64,000 bases of DNA from NCBI RefSeq assembly GCF_008369405.1, contig NZ_VSJJ01000003.1:1-64000 (forward strand), written 5' to 3'. Below, one piece after another: positions 55,894 to 64,000 of this stretch; positions within the stretch are counted from its first letter, which is position 1; each line of letters begins with the position of its first letter. Below the pieces are notes generated by a model. The model had not been told where the DNA came from and searched no databases. It was given only the letters and a program-made list of their open reading frames with translations. This DNA comes from Streptococcus cristatus (GTDB taxonomy: Bacteria; Bacillota; Bacilli; Lactobacillales; Streptococcaceae). Both the position numbers and the translations under genes were made by a program.

Positions 55894-56508
55894 TTGTCTT
55901 GTGTAATTGGAACGGTATTTAGAAATTTTGCAATTATTTCAGGAGATACGCGTCTTAGCAAAGATGTAGGTGAAACTGTGAGCGATACATACTCTAAAGT
56001 GTTCAAGGTAAATCAAAATGTATTGGTAGGTTTTGCTGGTTCAGGTAATACTGTAGATATTTTAAATAAAAATGGTATTTTTGACAAAGATGACTGTCCG
56101 AGTGCTGAAGATTATCTAGAATTTTTATGGTTTTTACTAGGTAACAGAGTGGTGAACGAACCAAATCATTGTAACATATTAGTTTTGGGAAAAAGTAAAT
56201 TGAATAATGGTTTTGGTGGAAACTTTCATATGTCAGATGATAATGTTCAAAACCAGCTACATTTAACAGATCACAGCAATGTATGGGCTCCTATTCTGAC
56301 ACCTCCAAATATTGATTATGAGTATTATCAAGATATTTTAATTTCAAAAGTGCAATTTGTTATTGCTGAACAAATAAATTCTCCTGTATTTAGTAGGGGA
56401 ATGGCGATTAAGAAAATCAAAGAAATACATAGAGGAATTATTCTTGAGATTTCTAAAAAAGATAAATCAGTTAATTGTAATATTGAACAATATGTTCTTA
56501 AATGGTGA
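55894..56508 (+). CDS. Proteasome/HslV-fold Ntn-hydrolase-like protein
   Basis: This protein of about 204 residues has an N-terminal half that aligns with HslV and proteasome beta subunits. After Met removal the chain reads SCVIGTVFRNFAIISGDTR, so Gly16-Asp17 fall exactly where HslV has Gly16-Asp17. Lys34 in SKVFKV lies one place from the catalytic Lys33, and VGFAGSG matches the GFAGG loop. The residue at the Thr1 position would be Ser (or Cys at 2). The start is TTG 55894 because AAGGAGG ends about 8 nt before it; the ATG at 55888 is too close. No HslU-like ATPase is present. It is AT-rich with rare-codon usage, so probably acquired. Enzymatic activity is inferred only. Confidence 0.6.
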   Translation: MSCVIGTVFRNFAIISGDTRLSKDVGETVSDTYSKVFKVNQNVLVGFAGSGNTVDILNKNGIFDKDDCPSAEDYLEFLWFLLGNRVVNEPNHCNILVLGKSKLNNGFGGNFHMSDDNVQNQLHLTDHSNVWAPILTPPNIDYEYYQDILISKVQFVIAEQINSPVFSRGMAIKKIKEIHRGIILEISKKDKSVNCNIEQYVLKW

Positions 56509-56510
56509 AT

Positions 56511-56600
56511 ATGAGGAATAAATTTGTTGAATACAAAGACCTGATTGCTTTTCATCCAGATCAATATGTTGAAAGGAATCAAAATTTAAACAAACTATAG
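56511..56600 (+). pseudogene. Truncated HigA/XRE-like antitoxin fragment
   Basis: A 29-codon frame starts two bases after the Ntn-hydrolase-like gene and reads MRNKFVEYKDLIAFHPDQYV before ending in TAG at 56598-56600. The phrase IAFHP followed by a Tyr-rich helix is typical of the N-terminus of HigA-type XRE antitoxins, but the helix-turn-helix is missing. It appears to be a truncated relic. The following 56601-56696 shows nothing recognisable. Confidence 0.35.
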
Positions 56601-56696
56601 TCTTTTCTAATAACAGGGCATAGTTGCTTATAAGAATCAGCAATAGCTTATTTTAAACTACAAACGAGTATGTGACTTAAAAACAAGCAACACAAG

Positions 56697-56731
56697 GGAT
56701 TTGAGACATTTGTCTCAAATCCTTTTCTTTT
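56697..56731 (+). terminator. Terminator before metE
   Basis: GGATTTGAGA (56697-56706) pairs with TCTCAAATCC (56713-56722) across a 6-nt loop and is followed by TTTTCTTTT. Confidence 0.8.
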
Positions 56732-56745
56732 GTCCGTAATAGAGA

Positions 56746-56762
56746 TATAGTTTCAAACTATA
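56746..56762 (+). promoter_or_regulatory. MET box (MtaR/MetR operator) of metE
   Basis: TATAGTTTCAAACTATA is a perfect 17-bp palindrome and equals the published streptococcal MET box bound by the LysR-type regulator MtaR/MetR. A half site, ATAGTTTCAA, recurs about 50 bp downstream, near the likely start of transcription. The core promoter is not clear; TAAGAT near 56806 is one candidate -10. Confidence 0.8.
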
Positions 56763-56843
56763 TCAAAGCTTAATTTTTTACAATTATACAGACGGGTTCT
56801 TTTCTGTTAAGATAGTTTCAACAACAATTTTTGGAGGACGTTT

Positions 56844-59096
56844 ATGTCAACGACTATCATTGGTTTCCCTCGTTTGGGTGAATTCCGCGAATTAAAATTT
56901 ACAACTGAAAAATACTTTAGAAATGAAATCTCAGCAGATGAACTCTTGGCAGCAGCAAAAGACTTGCGTGCCAAACACTGGAACATTGTCAAAGAAAAAG
57001 GCATCACTGAAATCCCATCAAATGACTTTTCTCACTATGATAACTTCCTAGATGCTGCTTTTCTCTTCAACGTGGTGCCTGCTTCAGTTCAAAACTTAGA
57101 CTTGTCTGACCTTGAGCGCTACTTTGCCTTGGCGCGTGGTTACCAAGGAGAAAAAGGGGATGTGCGTGCCCTTCCGATGAAGAAATGGTTCAACACCAAC
57201 TACCACTACATCGTTCCCAAATTTGAAAAAGACACTCAAGTCAAACTTGCAGGTCACAAAATCTTTGATGAGTTCCAAGAAGCCAAAGAACTTGGTCTTA
57301 ACACTCGTCCAGTCCTTGTAGGGCCATTCACTTTCCTTCAATTGTCAGACTTCGAAGAAGGTGTTAAAGCAGAAGATTTCGTAGATAGCTTTGTGGCTGC
57401 TTACCAAGAAGTTTTTGCAAAATTGGCAGCCCTTGGTGCGACTCGCATCCAATTGGATGAAGCGGCTCTTGTAAAAGATTTGACTGCTGAAGAAAAAGCT
57501 CTCTTCTTGAACCTCTACAACAAGCTTTTGGCTGACAAGAAAGGTCTTGAAGTCTTACTTCAAACATACTTCGGAGACGTTCGTGACGTCTACGCTGACC
57601 TTGTGAACTTGCCAGTTGACGCTATCGGACTTGACTTTGTCGAAGGTAAGAAAACTCTTGAACTCGTTAAAGGTGGTTTCCCAGCTGACAAGACTCTTTA
57701 TGCAGGTATTGTCAATGGTAAGAACATCTGGCGCAACAACTACGAAAAGAGCTTGGCTGTTCTTGAGCAAATTCCAGCTGAAAACATCGTTTTGACTAGC
57801 TCATGCTCACTTCTTCATGTTCCATTTACAACTGCTAACGAAGAATTTGAACCAGCAATCTTGAACCACTTTGCTTTTGCAGTTGAAAAATTGGATGAGA
57901 TCCGTGATTTGGATGCTATCCGCAATGGTCAAGGTGATCAAGCTCTTGCAGCTAACAAAGAACTCTTTGCGACGGAGCGTGTAGGTGTTAATGCGGAACT
58001 TCGTGCCCGTATCGCTGGTTTGACAGACGCTGACTACACTCGTTTGCCATCCTTTGCAGAACGTGAAGCTATCCAAGAAGAAGCTTTCAAACTTCCAGCT
58101 CTTCCAACAACAACCATCGGTTCATTCCCTCAAACCAAGGAAGTCCGTGCTAAACGCTTGGCTTTCCGCAAGGGTGAGCTGTCAGCAGAAGACTATGATA
58201 AGTTCTTGGCTGAGCAGATTGATGAATGGATCAAATGGCAAGAAGAAGTTGGCTTTGACGTGCTGGTGCATGGTGAGTTCGAGCGTAATGACATGGTTGA
58301 GTACTTCGGTCAAAACCTGTCAGGTTACCTCTTCTCTAAGAATGGTTGGGTACAATCATACGGTATGCGTGGGGTTAAACCACCAATCATCTGGGGCGAT
58401 GTCACTCGTCTCAACCCAATCACTGTGAAATGGTCTAGCTACGCACAAAGCCGTACTGACAAACCTGTTAAAGGTATGTTGACTGGACCTGTTACCATCC
58501 TTAACTGGTCATTCCCACGTGAAGACATCTCTATCAAGGATTCTACTCTTCAAATCGCTCTTGCTATTAAGGATGAAGTTCTTGACCTTGAAGCTGCAGG
58601 CGTGAAGATTATCCAAATCGACGAGGCTGCTCTTCGTGAGAAATTGCCACTCCGCCGTAGCGACTGGTACGAAGACTACCTTGACTGGGCTATTCCAGCC
58701 TTCCGCTTGGTACACTCTACAGTAGCGCCAGACACACAAATCCACACTCACATGTGTTACTCAGAATTTACAGATATCATCCCAGCTATCGACAACATGG
58801 ATGCGGACGTTATTTCCTTTGAAGCAAGCCGTTCAAACCTTGAAATCTTGGACGAACTCAAAGCGAAAAACTTCCAAACAGAAGTGGGACCTGGGGTTTA
58901 CGATATCCACTCACCTCGTGTGCCGAACGAAGGCGAAATCGACCACACAATTGAAGCTATCCTTGCCAAAGTGCCAAGCAAGAAAGTTTGGATCAACCCT
59001 GACTGTGGTTTGAAAACACGTGGTATTCCAGAAACAAAAGAAAGCTTGATCCGCCTTGTAGAAGCGGCCAAAGCAGCTAGACAAAAACTGAATTAA
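56844..59096 (+). CDS. metE: Cobalamin-independent methionine synthase
   Basis: MetE transfers the methyl group of 5-methyl-tetrahydropteroyl-tri-glutamate to homocysteine. It has 750 residues in two barrel domains. Zinc ligands are visible in the C-terminal barrel: His636 and Cys638 in HTHMCYSEF, and Cys721 in NPDCGLKTR. The homocysteine/folate segments [10 protein letters not shown] and [10 protein letters not shown] are present. Codon use is strongly biased, consistent with high expression. The start is ATG 56844 behind TTGGAGGA. metF follows and supplies the methyl donor. A MET box upstream predicts derepression when methionine is short. Confidence 0.96.
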   Translation: MSTTIIGFPRLGEFRELKFTTEKYFRNEISADELLAAAKDLRAKHWNIVKEKGITEIPSNDFSHYDNFLDAAFLFNVVPASVQNLDLSDLERYFALARGYQGEKGDVRALPMKKWFNTNYHYIVPKFEKDTQVKLAGHKIFDEFQEAKELGLNTRPVLVGPFTFLQLSDFEEGVKAEDFVDSFVAAYQEVFAKLAALGATRIQLDEAALVKDLTAEEKALFLNLYNKLLADKKGLEVLLQTYFGDVRDVYADLVNLPVDAIGLDFVEGKKTLELVKGGFPADKTLYAGIVNGKNIWRNNYEKSLAVLEQIPAENIVLTSSCSLLHVPFTTANEEFEPAILNHFAFAVEKLDEIRDLDAIRNGQGDQALAANKELFATERVGVNAELRARIAGLTDADYTRLPSFAEREAIQEEAFKLPALPTTTIGSFPQTKEVRAKRLAFRKGELSAEDYDKFLAEQIDEWIKWQEEVGFDVLVHGEFERNDMVEYFGQNLSGYLFSKNGWVQSYGMRGVKPPIIWGDVTRLNPITVKWSSYAQSRTDKPVKGMLTGPVTILNWSFPREDISIKDSTLQIALAIKDEVLDLEAAGVKIIQIDEAALREKLPLRRSDWYEDYLDWAIPAFRLVHSTVAPDTQIHTHMCYSEFTDIIPAIDNMDADVISFEASRSNLEILDELKAKNFQTEVGPGVYDIHSPRVPNEGEIDHTIEAILAKVPSKKVWINPDCGLKTRGIPETKESLIRLVEAAKAARQKLN

Positions 59097-59199
59097 TATT
59101 ATTTCTACATTTAAACTCAGCTCTGATAAACCTGTAACAAAGCTGTTTGCAGGTTTGTTATAGGCTGCTAGTTAGTAGATTGAAAGGAATTTTATCTCT

Positions 59200-60078
59200 A
59201 TGGTGAATCGCCAAACTCCTAGTCTCTCATTTGAAGTATTTCCTCCTAATCCGGCAGTAGGCAATGATAAGATTTTTCAGGCGTTGAGGGAGATGCAAGA
59301 TCTGGCTCCCCACTTTATCAGTGTGACTGCCAGCAATAATAAATTTGATATTGAGGAGACAACGGTTCGTTTGGCTGAGTTCATCTCCAATGACCTTGAG
59401 ATTCCAACGATTGCCCATTTGCCAGCTGTTTATCTAACTAAGGAAATGGTGTCCAATATCTTGCAGGCTTTGGATCGGGTTGGGGTCAATCAGATTTTGG
59501 CTTTGCGGGGCGATATTTTCCCAGATGTGGCTCCTAAGGATGATTTTAAATATGCGACTGATTTGATCGAATACATCAAGACAGAAGCACCACATTTTGA
59601 CATCATCGGTGCTTGCTATCCAGAGGGGCACCCAGACTCACCAAACCAGATCACAGATATTCAGAATCTAAAGAAAAAGGTTGATGCGGGCTGCTCTAGT
59701 CTTGTCACTCAACTCTTCTTTGACAATGAACGTTTCTATGATTTCCAAGATAAGTGTACCTTGGCTGGGATTGATGTTCCGATTCATGCAGGTATCATGC
59801 CTATTCTGAACCGCAATCAGGCTTTGCGCCTGCTCAAGACCTGCGAAAATATCCACTTACCAAGGAAATTTAAGGCGATTCTGGATAAATATGAACATGA
59901 TCCAGAATCATTGCGGGCAGCTGGTCTGGCCTATGCAGTGGATCAAATTGTCGATTTGGTGACCCATGATGTAGCAGGGATCCATCTCTATACGATGAAT
60001 AATGCGGCAACAGCTTACCATATCTATAAGGCGACCCATGCGCTCTTTAACCATACCCCATCCGTTCAATCTTTTTAA
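59200..60078 (+). CDS. metF: Methylenetetrahydrofolate reductase
   Basis: This 292-residue flavoenzyme reduces 5,10-methylene- to 5-methyl-tetrahydrofolate, the methyl donor for MetE. It has SFEVFPPNPAVGNDKI, a variant of the usual EFFPP motif, plus FISVTASNN, NQILALRGD, the ACYPEGHPDS segment and TQLFFDNERFYDF. The start is ATG behind TTGAAAGGAAT. The 103-bp gap after metE contains a weak hairpin (AACCTG/CAGGTT) without a T run, so readthrough from the metE promoter is expected. Confidence 0.95.
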   Translation: MVNRQTPSLSFEVFPPNPAVGNDKIFQALREMQDLAPHFISVTASNNKFDIEETTVRLAEFISNDLEIPTIAHLPAVYLTKEMVSNILQALDRVGVNQILALRGDIFPDVAPKDDFKYATDLIEYIKTEAPHFDIIGACYPEGHPDSPNQITDIQNLKKKVDAGCSSLVTQLFFDNERFYDFQDKCTLAGIDVPIHAGIMPILNRNQALRLLKTCENIHLPRKFKAILDKYEHDPESLRAAGLAYAVDQIVDLVTHDVAGIHLYTMNNAATAYHIYKATHALFNHTPSVQSF

Positions 60079-60089
60079 GATGAATGAAG

Positions 60090-60130
60090 AAACCACTAAT
60101 CAGATTCATTTGCTGTTTAGTGGTTTTTTG
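60090..60130 (+). terminator. Terminator of metE-metF
   Basis: AAACCACTAA (60090-60099) pairs with TTAGTGGTTT (60117-60126), followed by TTTG. Confidence 0.8.
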
Positions 60131-60245
60131 TTTATAGATTTTGATCATTTAGAAGCTGATAAATGATAGAGTTGTTCTTTTCTTGCTTGCTAAAATGTCT
60201 TATTTTGTTTATATTAGTTTTATAAGCTTTCTTGGAGGCGTTTAC

Positions 60246-63200
60246 ATGACCGAAGATCGTTTGAAGTTGAAATTGTTGGGAAGTCCGAGTGTCTTTCTCA
60301 ATAAAGAGGAAGTCTTTTTTCCTTTTGCTAAAATCAATGCTTTGCTCTATTATCTCCATATCAATGGAACAGTCAATCGGGAGGAGATTGCAGGAATCCT
60401 CTGGGAAAACAAGGATAATCAGACCGCCAAAAAGAATCTGCGGAATACCATTTATCAGGCTAACAAGCTATTGGGTGGAGAATGGATTGTCGCTCCCAAC
60501 CGTACTGTGCTATCGCTTAATCCCGAGTGCGCGATTGAAAGCGATGTAGAACTTTTCACGGACCATCCAGCGGAGCATCTGTCGCTCTATCAGGGTGATT
60601 TTCTGCAGGGCTTCTATCTCAAGGACAGTGAAGCCTTTGACTATTGGGTGTCCAGGATGCGGACGCGATATGAGCAGCTCTATATCCAGGCTTGTTACCA
60701 AAAGTTGGAAAAAGATCCGTCGAATTTGGAGGAATCAGAGCGAAATCTGCGTCGTATGATCAGTATTGATGAGTTTGATGAGAAGAATTATCATCTGCTG
60801 ATGAAGCTTTATCAGGAGAATGATCGACCTGGTAAGGTGATTGAGACTTATTATAAATTGGTCAATCTCTTGGACAAGGAATTGGGCATTAGTCCGAATG
60901 AAGCAATTCAACAGCTGTACCATGAAGTGATGGCCAAGGATCGCAGTGAGCGTAAGATCAAGCAATTTTTACGTAATACAGATCACTTTTTTGGCCGAGT
61001 GGATGAAATCAAGCGTTTGGAATCTTATTTTTCTAAGATTATAGAGAGGCAAGAACCTCGTGCGCTGCTCTTAGTCGGTGGTACTGGCATCGGTAAACGG
61101 ACAGTGACTCGACAGGTACTGGCTAATCAGACTAAGTATTTCCAGATTGTTATGGCAGAGTGCTTCAAGGAAGAAATGACGGTTGGATTGCAGCCTTGGC
61201 GTAGTCTGCTAGATGGATTGGGAGACTTAGTCATTCAGCATCAGATCCTTTCAACTAGCCAGTGGCAGGTTATTTTGGATAGTTATTTTCCGATTATGGC
61301 AGGTGAAGCTTCGGATCTTGAGCTGAATACAGATCGTCTGGCTCGGTTTGTGCTGGATATTTTGCAAAAGATTTCTAAGAAAAAGGCTTTGGTGATCTTG
61401 GTTGAGGACTGTCACTGGATGGATGAGGCAAGTGTGGCTGTTTTAGAGCAGGTTATGAATCATTTGAGGGATTATCCAGTAGCCTTTGTGTTGACAAAGC
61501 ATCTGAGTACGCCACCCTATCTTGGCCGCTTTTTCAATCACTTGTTGCTTCGTAGCCAGCTAGACTGCATTGAGTTGCAGCCGCTAGATTTTAAGGCAAG
61601 TGTGGCTTATTTACAGGCCCAGACTGGACAGTTAGTCATATCTGAAGAACGGCTTGAGGCTATTTATCGGGTCAGTCAAGGCATCCCTTTCTTTCTGTCG
61701 GAGTATGCGGAGCAGCTTTTGCGAAGTGAAAAATTCCAGCCATTAACCTCAGTTATTAAAGCAAAACTATCTCTGAAATTAGGCTATTTGAGCAGCCAGG
61801 AGGAGGAATTGGTTGACTATCTGGCTTGCTTTAGTTCCCCTGCTTCGGTAGCGCTCTTAGCTAAGTTGCTAGGCCTATCTGTGGAAGAAGTGGTCGAAAT
61901 TGCTGAAGGATTTGGGCAAAAACAGCTTTTAATAGAAGAGGAGCAGGAGGAATTGGTTTTACGGTTCAGCCAGGAGCTTTTGCGGATTTATGCTTATGAG
62001 CGCTTGCCGCTTGCCAAGAAGCGGATGCTACATCACCAGATTGCCCAAGGCATGGAAGACCAGCTAGGAGCCTCTCTCTATCATGCTCAGTTGCTCAATG
62101 ACATCGCCTATCACTACAAGCTGTCCAAGCAGCCGATTAAGTCTCTGGAGTATGAGTTGCATTATCTCGAGGCTACCTTGCAGTTTCATCATGAGCTTTT
62201 TCCGATTTATTCGCGGGAGTTTGGCTTTATCGAAAAGACGGATGATACTGATCAGTCAGCGGTTTTGGAACAGTTTGATCGTATCCGCCGGGAGATAGAG
62301 GACTTAGAGAGAAAACACCAGAATCACAAAGATTTTCAGCTATTGGTTCTCCGCTTCCTCTATCTGGAAGGGCGCTATGCTATCCGGACGGGGAATTACC
62401 AGCAGGGAATGGACAACATCCAGCAGGTGATTGCATCTGCTAAAGAGCTGCAGCAGATGGAATTTCTTCTAGAAGGTTATCGGCAGATGATTTACTATTG
62501 CATTCAGACGGAGAATATTCCTGAGATGCGCTATTATACGGAGTTGGCTCTGGATGCTTCAGTTCAGGCCAATAACCACGAAGCTATTGCGATGAATCTT
62601 CGACTCAAGGGACTGTATCATCTCATGATTGGAGATGAGGAGCAGTCACTCCGCCATCTTTACCAGTCTATTGACTGTTTCAGCTTGACGGCTTCGTTGC
62701 GCTCTAAGTATTCGATTCAGATTGCGGCGGCTCTAGATTATCTGGCAGAGATTGAGCAGATTCGTGGGAATTTCACGACAGCGCTGGCTCATCAGAAGGA
62801 GGCCATTAAGTTGACGGAAAATAAAACAGCAGAGCCTTCGATTTTTGCTTTCTATATAGGCTTGGGACTGACTTATTATCAGCTGAAAGATTATGAACAG
62901 GCGGAGCGAATCTTGCTGAAAGCGAAAGCAGCTCTGAAGTCGCTCAGCTTTCCTTGGAAGGAGACCCAGCTGGAAGTTTATTTGGCTTTGATTGGCTGCG
63001 AGAAGGGAGATTACCAGCCGGTGCTTGATCTGCTGCGGAAAAAGGATAGTCTCATTAGTCGCTATGGCAATCCGCGGGACAAGGGCTTGATCTACTATCT
63101 GATGGCTGTGATCAAGTATCGCCAGCTGGCTGGCAGCTTGCAGGAAGCTGGTTTTGAAAATTTACTAGCTCAGGACTTTGAAACCTACTATGAAACGGCC

Positions 63201-63278
63201 AAGAGTCAACTCAATCCTTATCGTGACCGCCACCAGCTAAAGGAATTAGAAAGCTTACGCCGGACCTTGTCTCAATAA
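60246..63278 (+). CDS. Large SARP-type regulator: BTAD, AAA ATPase, TPR-like repeats
   Basis: This 1010-residue regulator has an N-terminal OmpR-like winged helix (about residues 5-95) and a bacterial transcriptional activation domain (about 100-240). An ATPase module has Walker A GGTGIGKRT near residue 277 and a Walker-B-like LVILVEDCHWMDEAS near 381. A long helical C-terminal part from about 600 onward resembles TPR repeats. The plan is that of AfsR/SARP and STAND-type regulators, common in actinobacteria and less so in streptococci. The start is ATG 60246 behind TTGGAGG. It is convergent with hutG; such proteins often regulate adjacent metabolic genes, so control of the histidine-utilisation locus is a reasonable inference. 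Confidence 0.85.
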   Translation: MTEDRLKLKLLGSPSVFLNKEEVFFPFAKINALLYYLHINGTVNREEIAGILWENKDNQTAKKNLRNTIYQANKLLGGEWIVAPNRTVLSLNPECAIESDVELFTDHPAEHLSLYQGDFLQGFYLKDSEAFDYWVSRMRTRYEQLYIQACYQKLEKDPSNLEESERNLRRMISIDEFDEKNYHLLMKLYQENDRPGKVIETYYKLVNLLDKELGISPNEAIQQLYHEVMAKDRSERKIKQFLRNTDHFFGRVDEIKRLESYFSKIIERQEPRALLLVGGTGIGKRTVTRQVLANQTKYFQIVMAECFKEEMTVGLQPWRSLLDGLGDLVIQHQILSTSQWQVILDSYFPIMAGEASDLELNTDRLARFVLDILQKISKKKALVILVEDCHWMDEASVAVLEQVMNHLRDYPVAFVLTKHLSTPPYLGRFFNHLLLRSQLDCIELQPLDFKASVAYLQAQTGQLVISEERLEAIYRVSQGIPFFLSEYAEQLLRSEKFQPLTSVIKAKLSLKLGYLSSQEEELVDYLACFSSPASVALLAKLLGLSVEEVVEIAEGFGQKQLLIEEEQEELVLRFSQELLRIYAYERLPLAKKRMLHHQIAQGMEDQLGASLYHAQLLNDIAYHYKLSKQPIKSLEYELHYLEATLQFHHELFPIYSREFGFIEKTDDTDQSAVLEQFDRIRREIEDLERKHQNHKDFQLLVLRFLYLEGRYAIRTGNYQQGMDNIQQVIASAKELQQMEFLLEGYRQMIYYCIQTENIPEMRYYTELALDASVQANNHEAIAMNLRLKGLYHLMIGDEEQSLRHLYQSIDCFSLTASLRSKYSIQIAAALDYLAEIEQIRGNFTTALAHQKEAIKLTENKTAEPSIFAFYIGLGLTYYQLKDYEQAERILLKAKAALKSLSFPWKETQLEVYLALIGCEKGDYQPVLDLLRKKDSLISRYGNPRDKGLIYYLMAVIKYRQLAGSLQEAGFENLLAQDFETYYETAKSQLNPYRDRHQLKELESLRRTLSQ

Positions 63279-63281
63279 TTG

Positions 63282-63326
63282 AACATCAAAAGAGGATGAA
63301 AGCAATGTTCATCCTCTTTTGATGTT
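63282..63326. terminator. Bidirectional terminator between SARP gene and hutG
   Basis: The 19-nt arm AACATCAAAAGAGGATGAA (63282-63300) is the exact complement of 63308-63326, with a 7-nt loop. It serves two convergent genes. Confidence 0.85.
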
Positions 63327-63350
63327 TGTAATGAAGTTTTTAAATCCCCA

Positions 63351-64000
63351 CTAGTCATGTACTTGTGCCCAGACTTGGGTCAGGTAAAAGACAAAACTTG
63401 CCGCTAGGTTGGCCGTGTGGTTATCTATATCGTGAGGGGGAGAGACCTCCACGATGTCAAAACCAATCAGCTTGCCTGAAGCGGCGATGTGCTGGAAGAC
63501 CAGAACAGCCAGATTTGGGTCTACACCCAGCGACTGGATAGCACTGACACCGGGAGCAGCACCGGCAGCAAAGCAGTCAATATCAATGGTTAAATAGACC
63601 TGCTCCTTATCGGCTAGAAAAGCATCAACTACCTTGCAGACTTCCTTATGTCCCATTTGGTACATATCCATTCCAGTCAGGAACTGGATAGCCTTAGATT
63701 TGGCTACAAAGTCAAAGAGAAAGAGATTGTTATTGTGCTCCTGAATCCCTAGGATGAGGTAGTTAAAGATCTGTTTCTGAGCTAAGGTATCATCAAACAT
63801 TTGACGAAAACCGGTACCGGAGTTGGGGCCTGTCTGATCGTAGGGGCGTAGGTCAAAATGGGCATCCATATTGATCACAGCTAAGTTTTGGTCAGGATTT
63901 AGTGACGACTTGAGACCTAGATAGTTGCCGTAGGCTGTTTCGTGACCGCCGCCTAGAACGATGGGGCGGAGATTAAGCTCTCGCAGGCGTTTGACTGCTC
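63351..64000 (-). CDS. hutG: Formimidoylglutamase, partial
   Basis: The coding frame runs off the right edge, so the N-terminus is missing. About 216 residues are visible, belonging to the ureohydrolase (arginase/agmatinase) family. Manganese-ligand motifs are visible: [20 protein letters not shown] and [17 protein letters not shown]. The GGGHE form and overall sequence fit HutG, which hydrolyses N-formimidoyl-glutamate to glutamate and formamide in histidine degradation. Other hut genes would be expected just beyond the window. Agmatinase is a less likely alternative. Confidence 0.82.
   Translation of the reverse strand, partial: AVKRLRELNLRPIVLGGGHETAYGNYLGLKSSLNPDQNLAVINMDAHFDLRPYDQTGPNSGTGFRQMFDDTLAQKQIFNYLILGIQEHNNNLFLFDFVAKSKAIQFLTGMDMYQMGHKEVCKVVDAFLADKEQVYLTIDIDCFAAGAAPGVSAIQSLGVDPNLAVLVFQHIAASGKLIGFDIVEVSPPHDIDNHTANLAASFVFYLTQVWAQVHD

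Overview
The window reads as a stretch of chromosome from an oral streptococcus of the Streptococcus sanguinis/gordonii type. The evidence is the streptococcal RpoB and RpoC sequences, the four-gene sul-type folate cluster with a fused FolB-FolK, a pyruvate oxidase SpxB with a cre-like site, a ScaR/SloR-type metal regulator, a competence-type SsbB and a palindromic MET box in front of metE. Species rank is an inference. I see no rRNA, tRNA, CRISPR array, prophage or transposase gene.

Layout. 1-8.5 kb: end of an unknown gene, a decayed fragment, then rpoB-rpoC behind a long structured leader. 8.7-10.1 kb: a CPBP membrane protease and a catalytically dead paralogue. 10.2-14.0 kb: folP-folC-folE-folBK behind a leader with an intrinsic terminator. 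14.1-18.0 kb: ABC transporter plus two-component system in one operon. 18.3-19.1 kb: XRE regulator with two small membrane proteins. 19.2-23.7 kb: DUF1846, an M42 aminopeptidase, a DUF4651/thioredoxin/YtpR operon and ssbB. 24.0-27.1 kb: a 46-residue membrane peptide, then the (p)ppGpp enzyme Rel and D-aminoacyl-tRNA deacylase. 27.4-36.5 kb: a seven-gene, translationally coupled operon of lipid-type enzymes. 36.6-42.5 kb: nucleotidyltransferase, zinc-finger-like protein, EVE-MarR pair, metal regulator, DUF3114, HAD and SGNH hydrolases. 42.7-46.4 kb: GNAT, spxB, SemiSWEET, DUF3592. 46.8-51.8 kb: 6-phospho-beta-glucosidase, then a two-component system converging on an ABC transporter. 52.1-55.5 kb: fused pabB-pabC and a PerM-type transporter. 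55.5-56.6 kb: an AT-rich patch with a proteasome-fold Ntn-hydrolase-like protein and gene debris. 56.8-60.1 kb: metE-metF. 60.2-64 kb: a large SARP/BTAD-AAA regulator convergent with hutG, which runs off the right edge.

The strongest candidate for an undescribed system is the 27.5-36.5 kb operon. It combines a CarS-like CDP-lipid synthase, a phosphatidylserine-synthase-type CDP-alcohol transferase, a phosphatidylserine-decarboxylase homologue, a UbiA-family prenyltransferase, two PEP-synthase-like (ATP-grasp plus phosphohistidine) enzymes and a GNAT-like acyltransferase. By family, four of its steps match the later steps of archaeal ether-lipid synthesis; as a bacterial pathway it could yield a phosphatidylethanolamine-like lipid. 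The product is unknown.

A second theme is a ~180-bp dispersed element of three consecutive hairpins. It is present six times in both orientations, always between genes and usually right after a stop codon, and one end forms a terminator. Folate and one-carbon genes (folP-C-E-BK, pabBC, metE, metF) recur in the window. Three genes appear to be transcribed as leaderless mRNAs.
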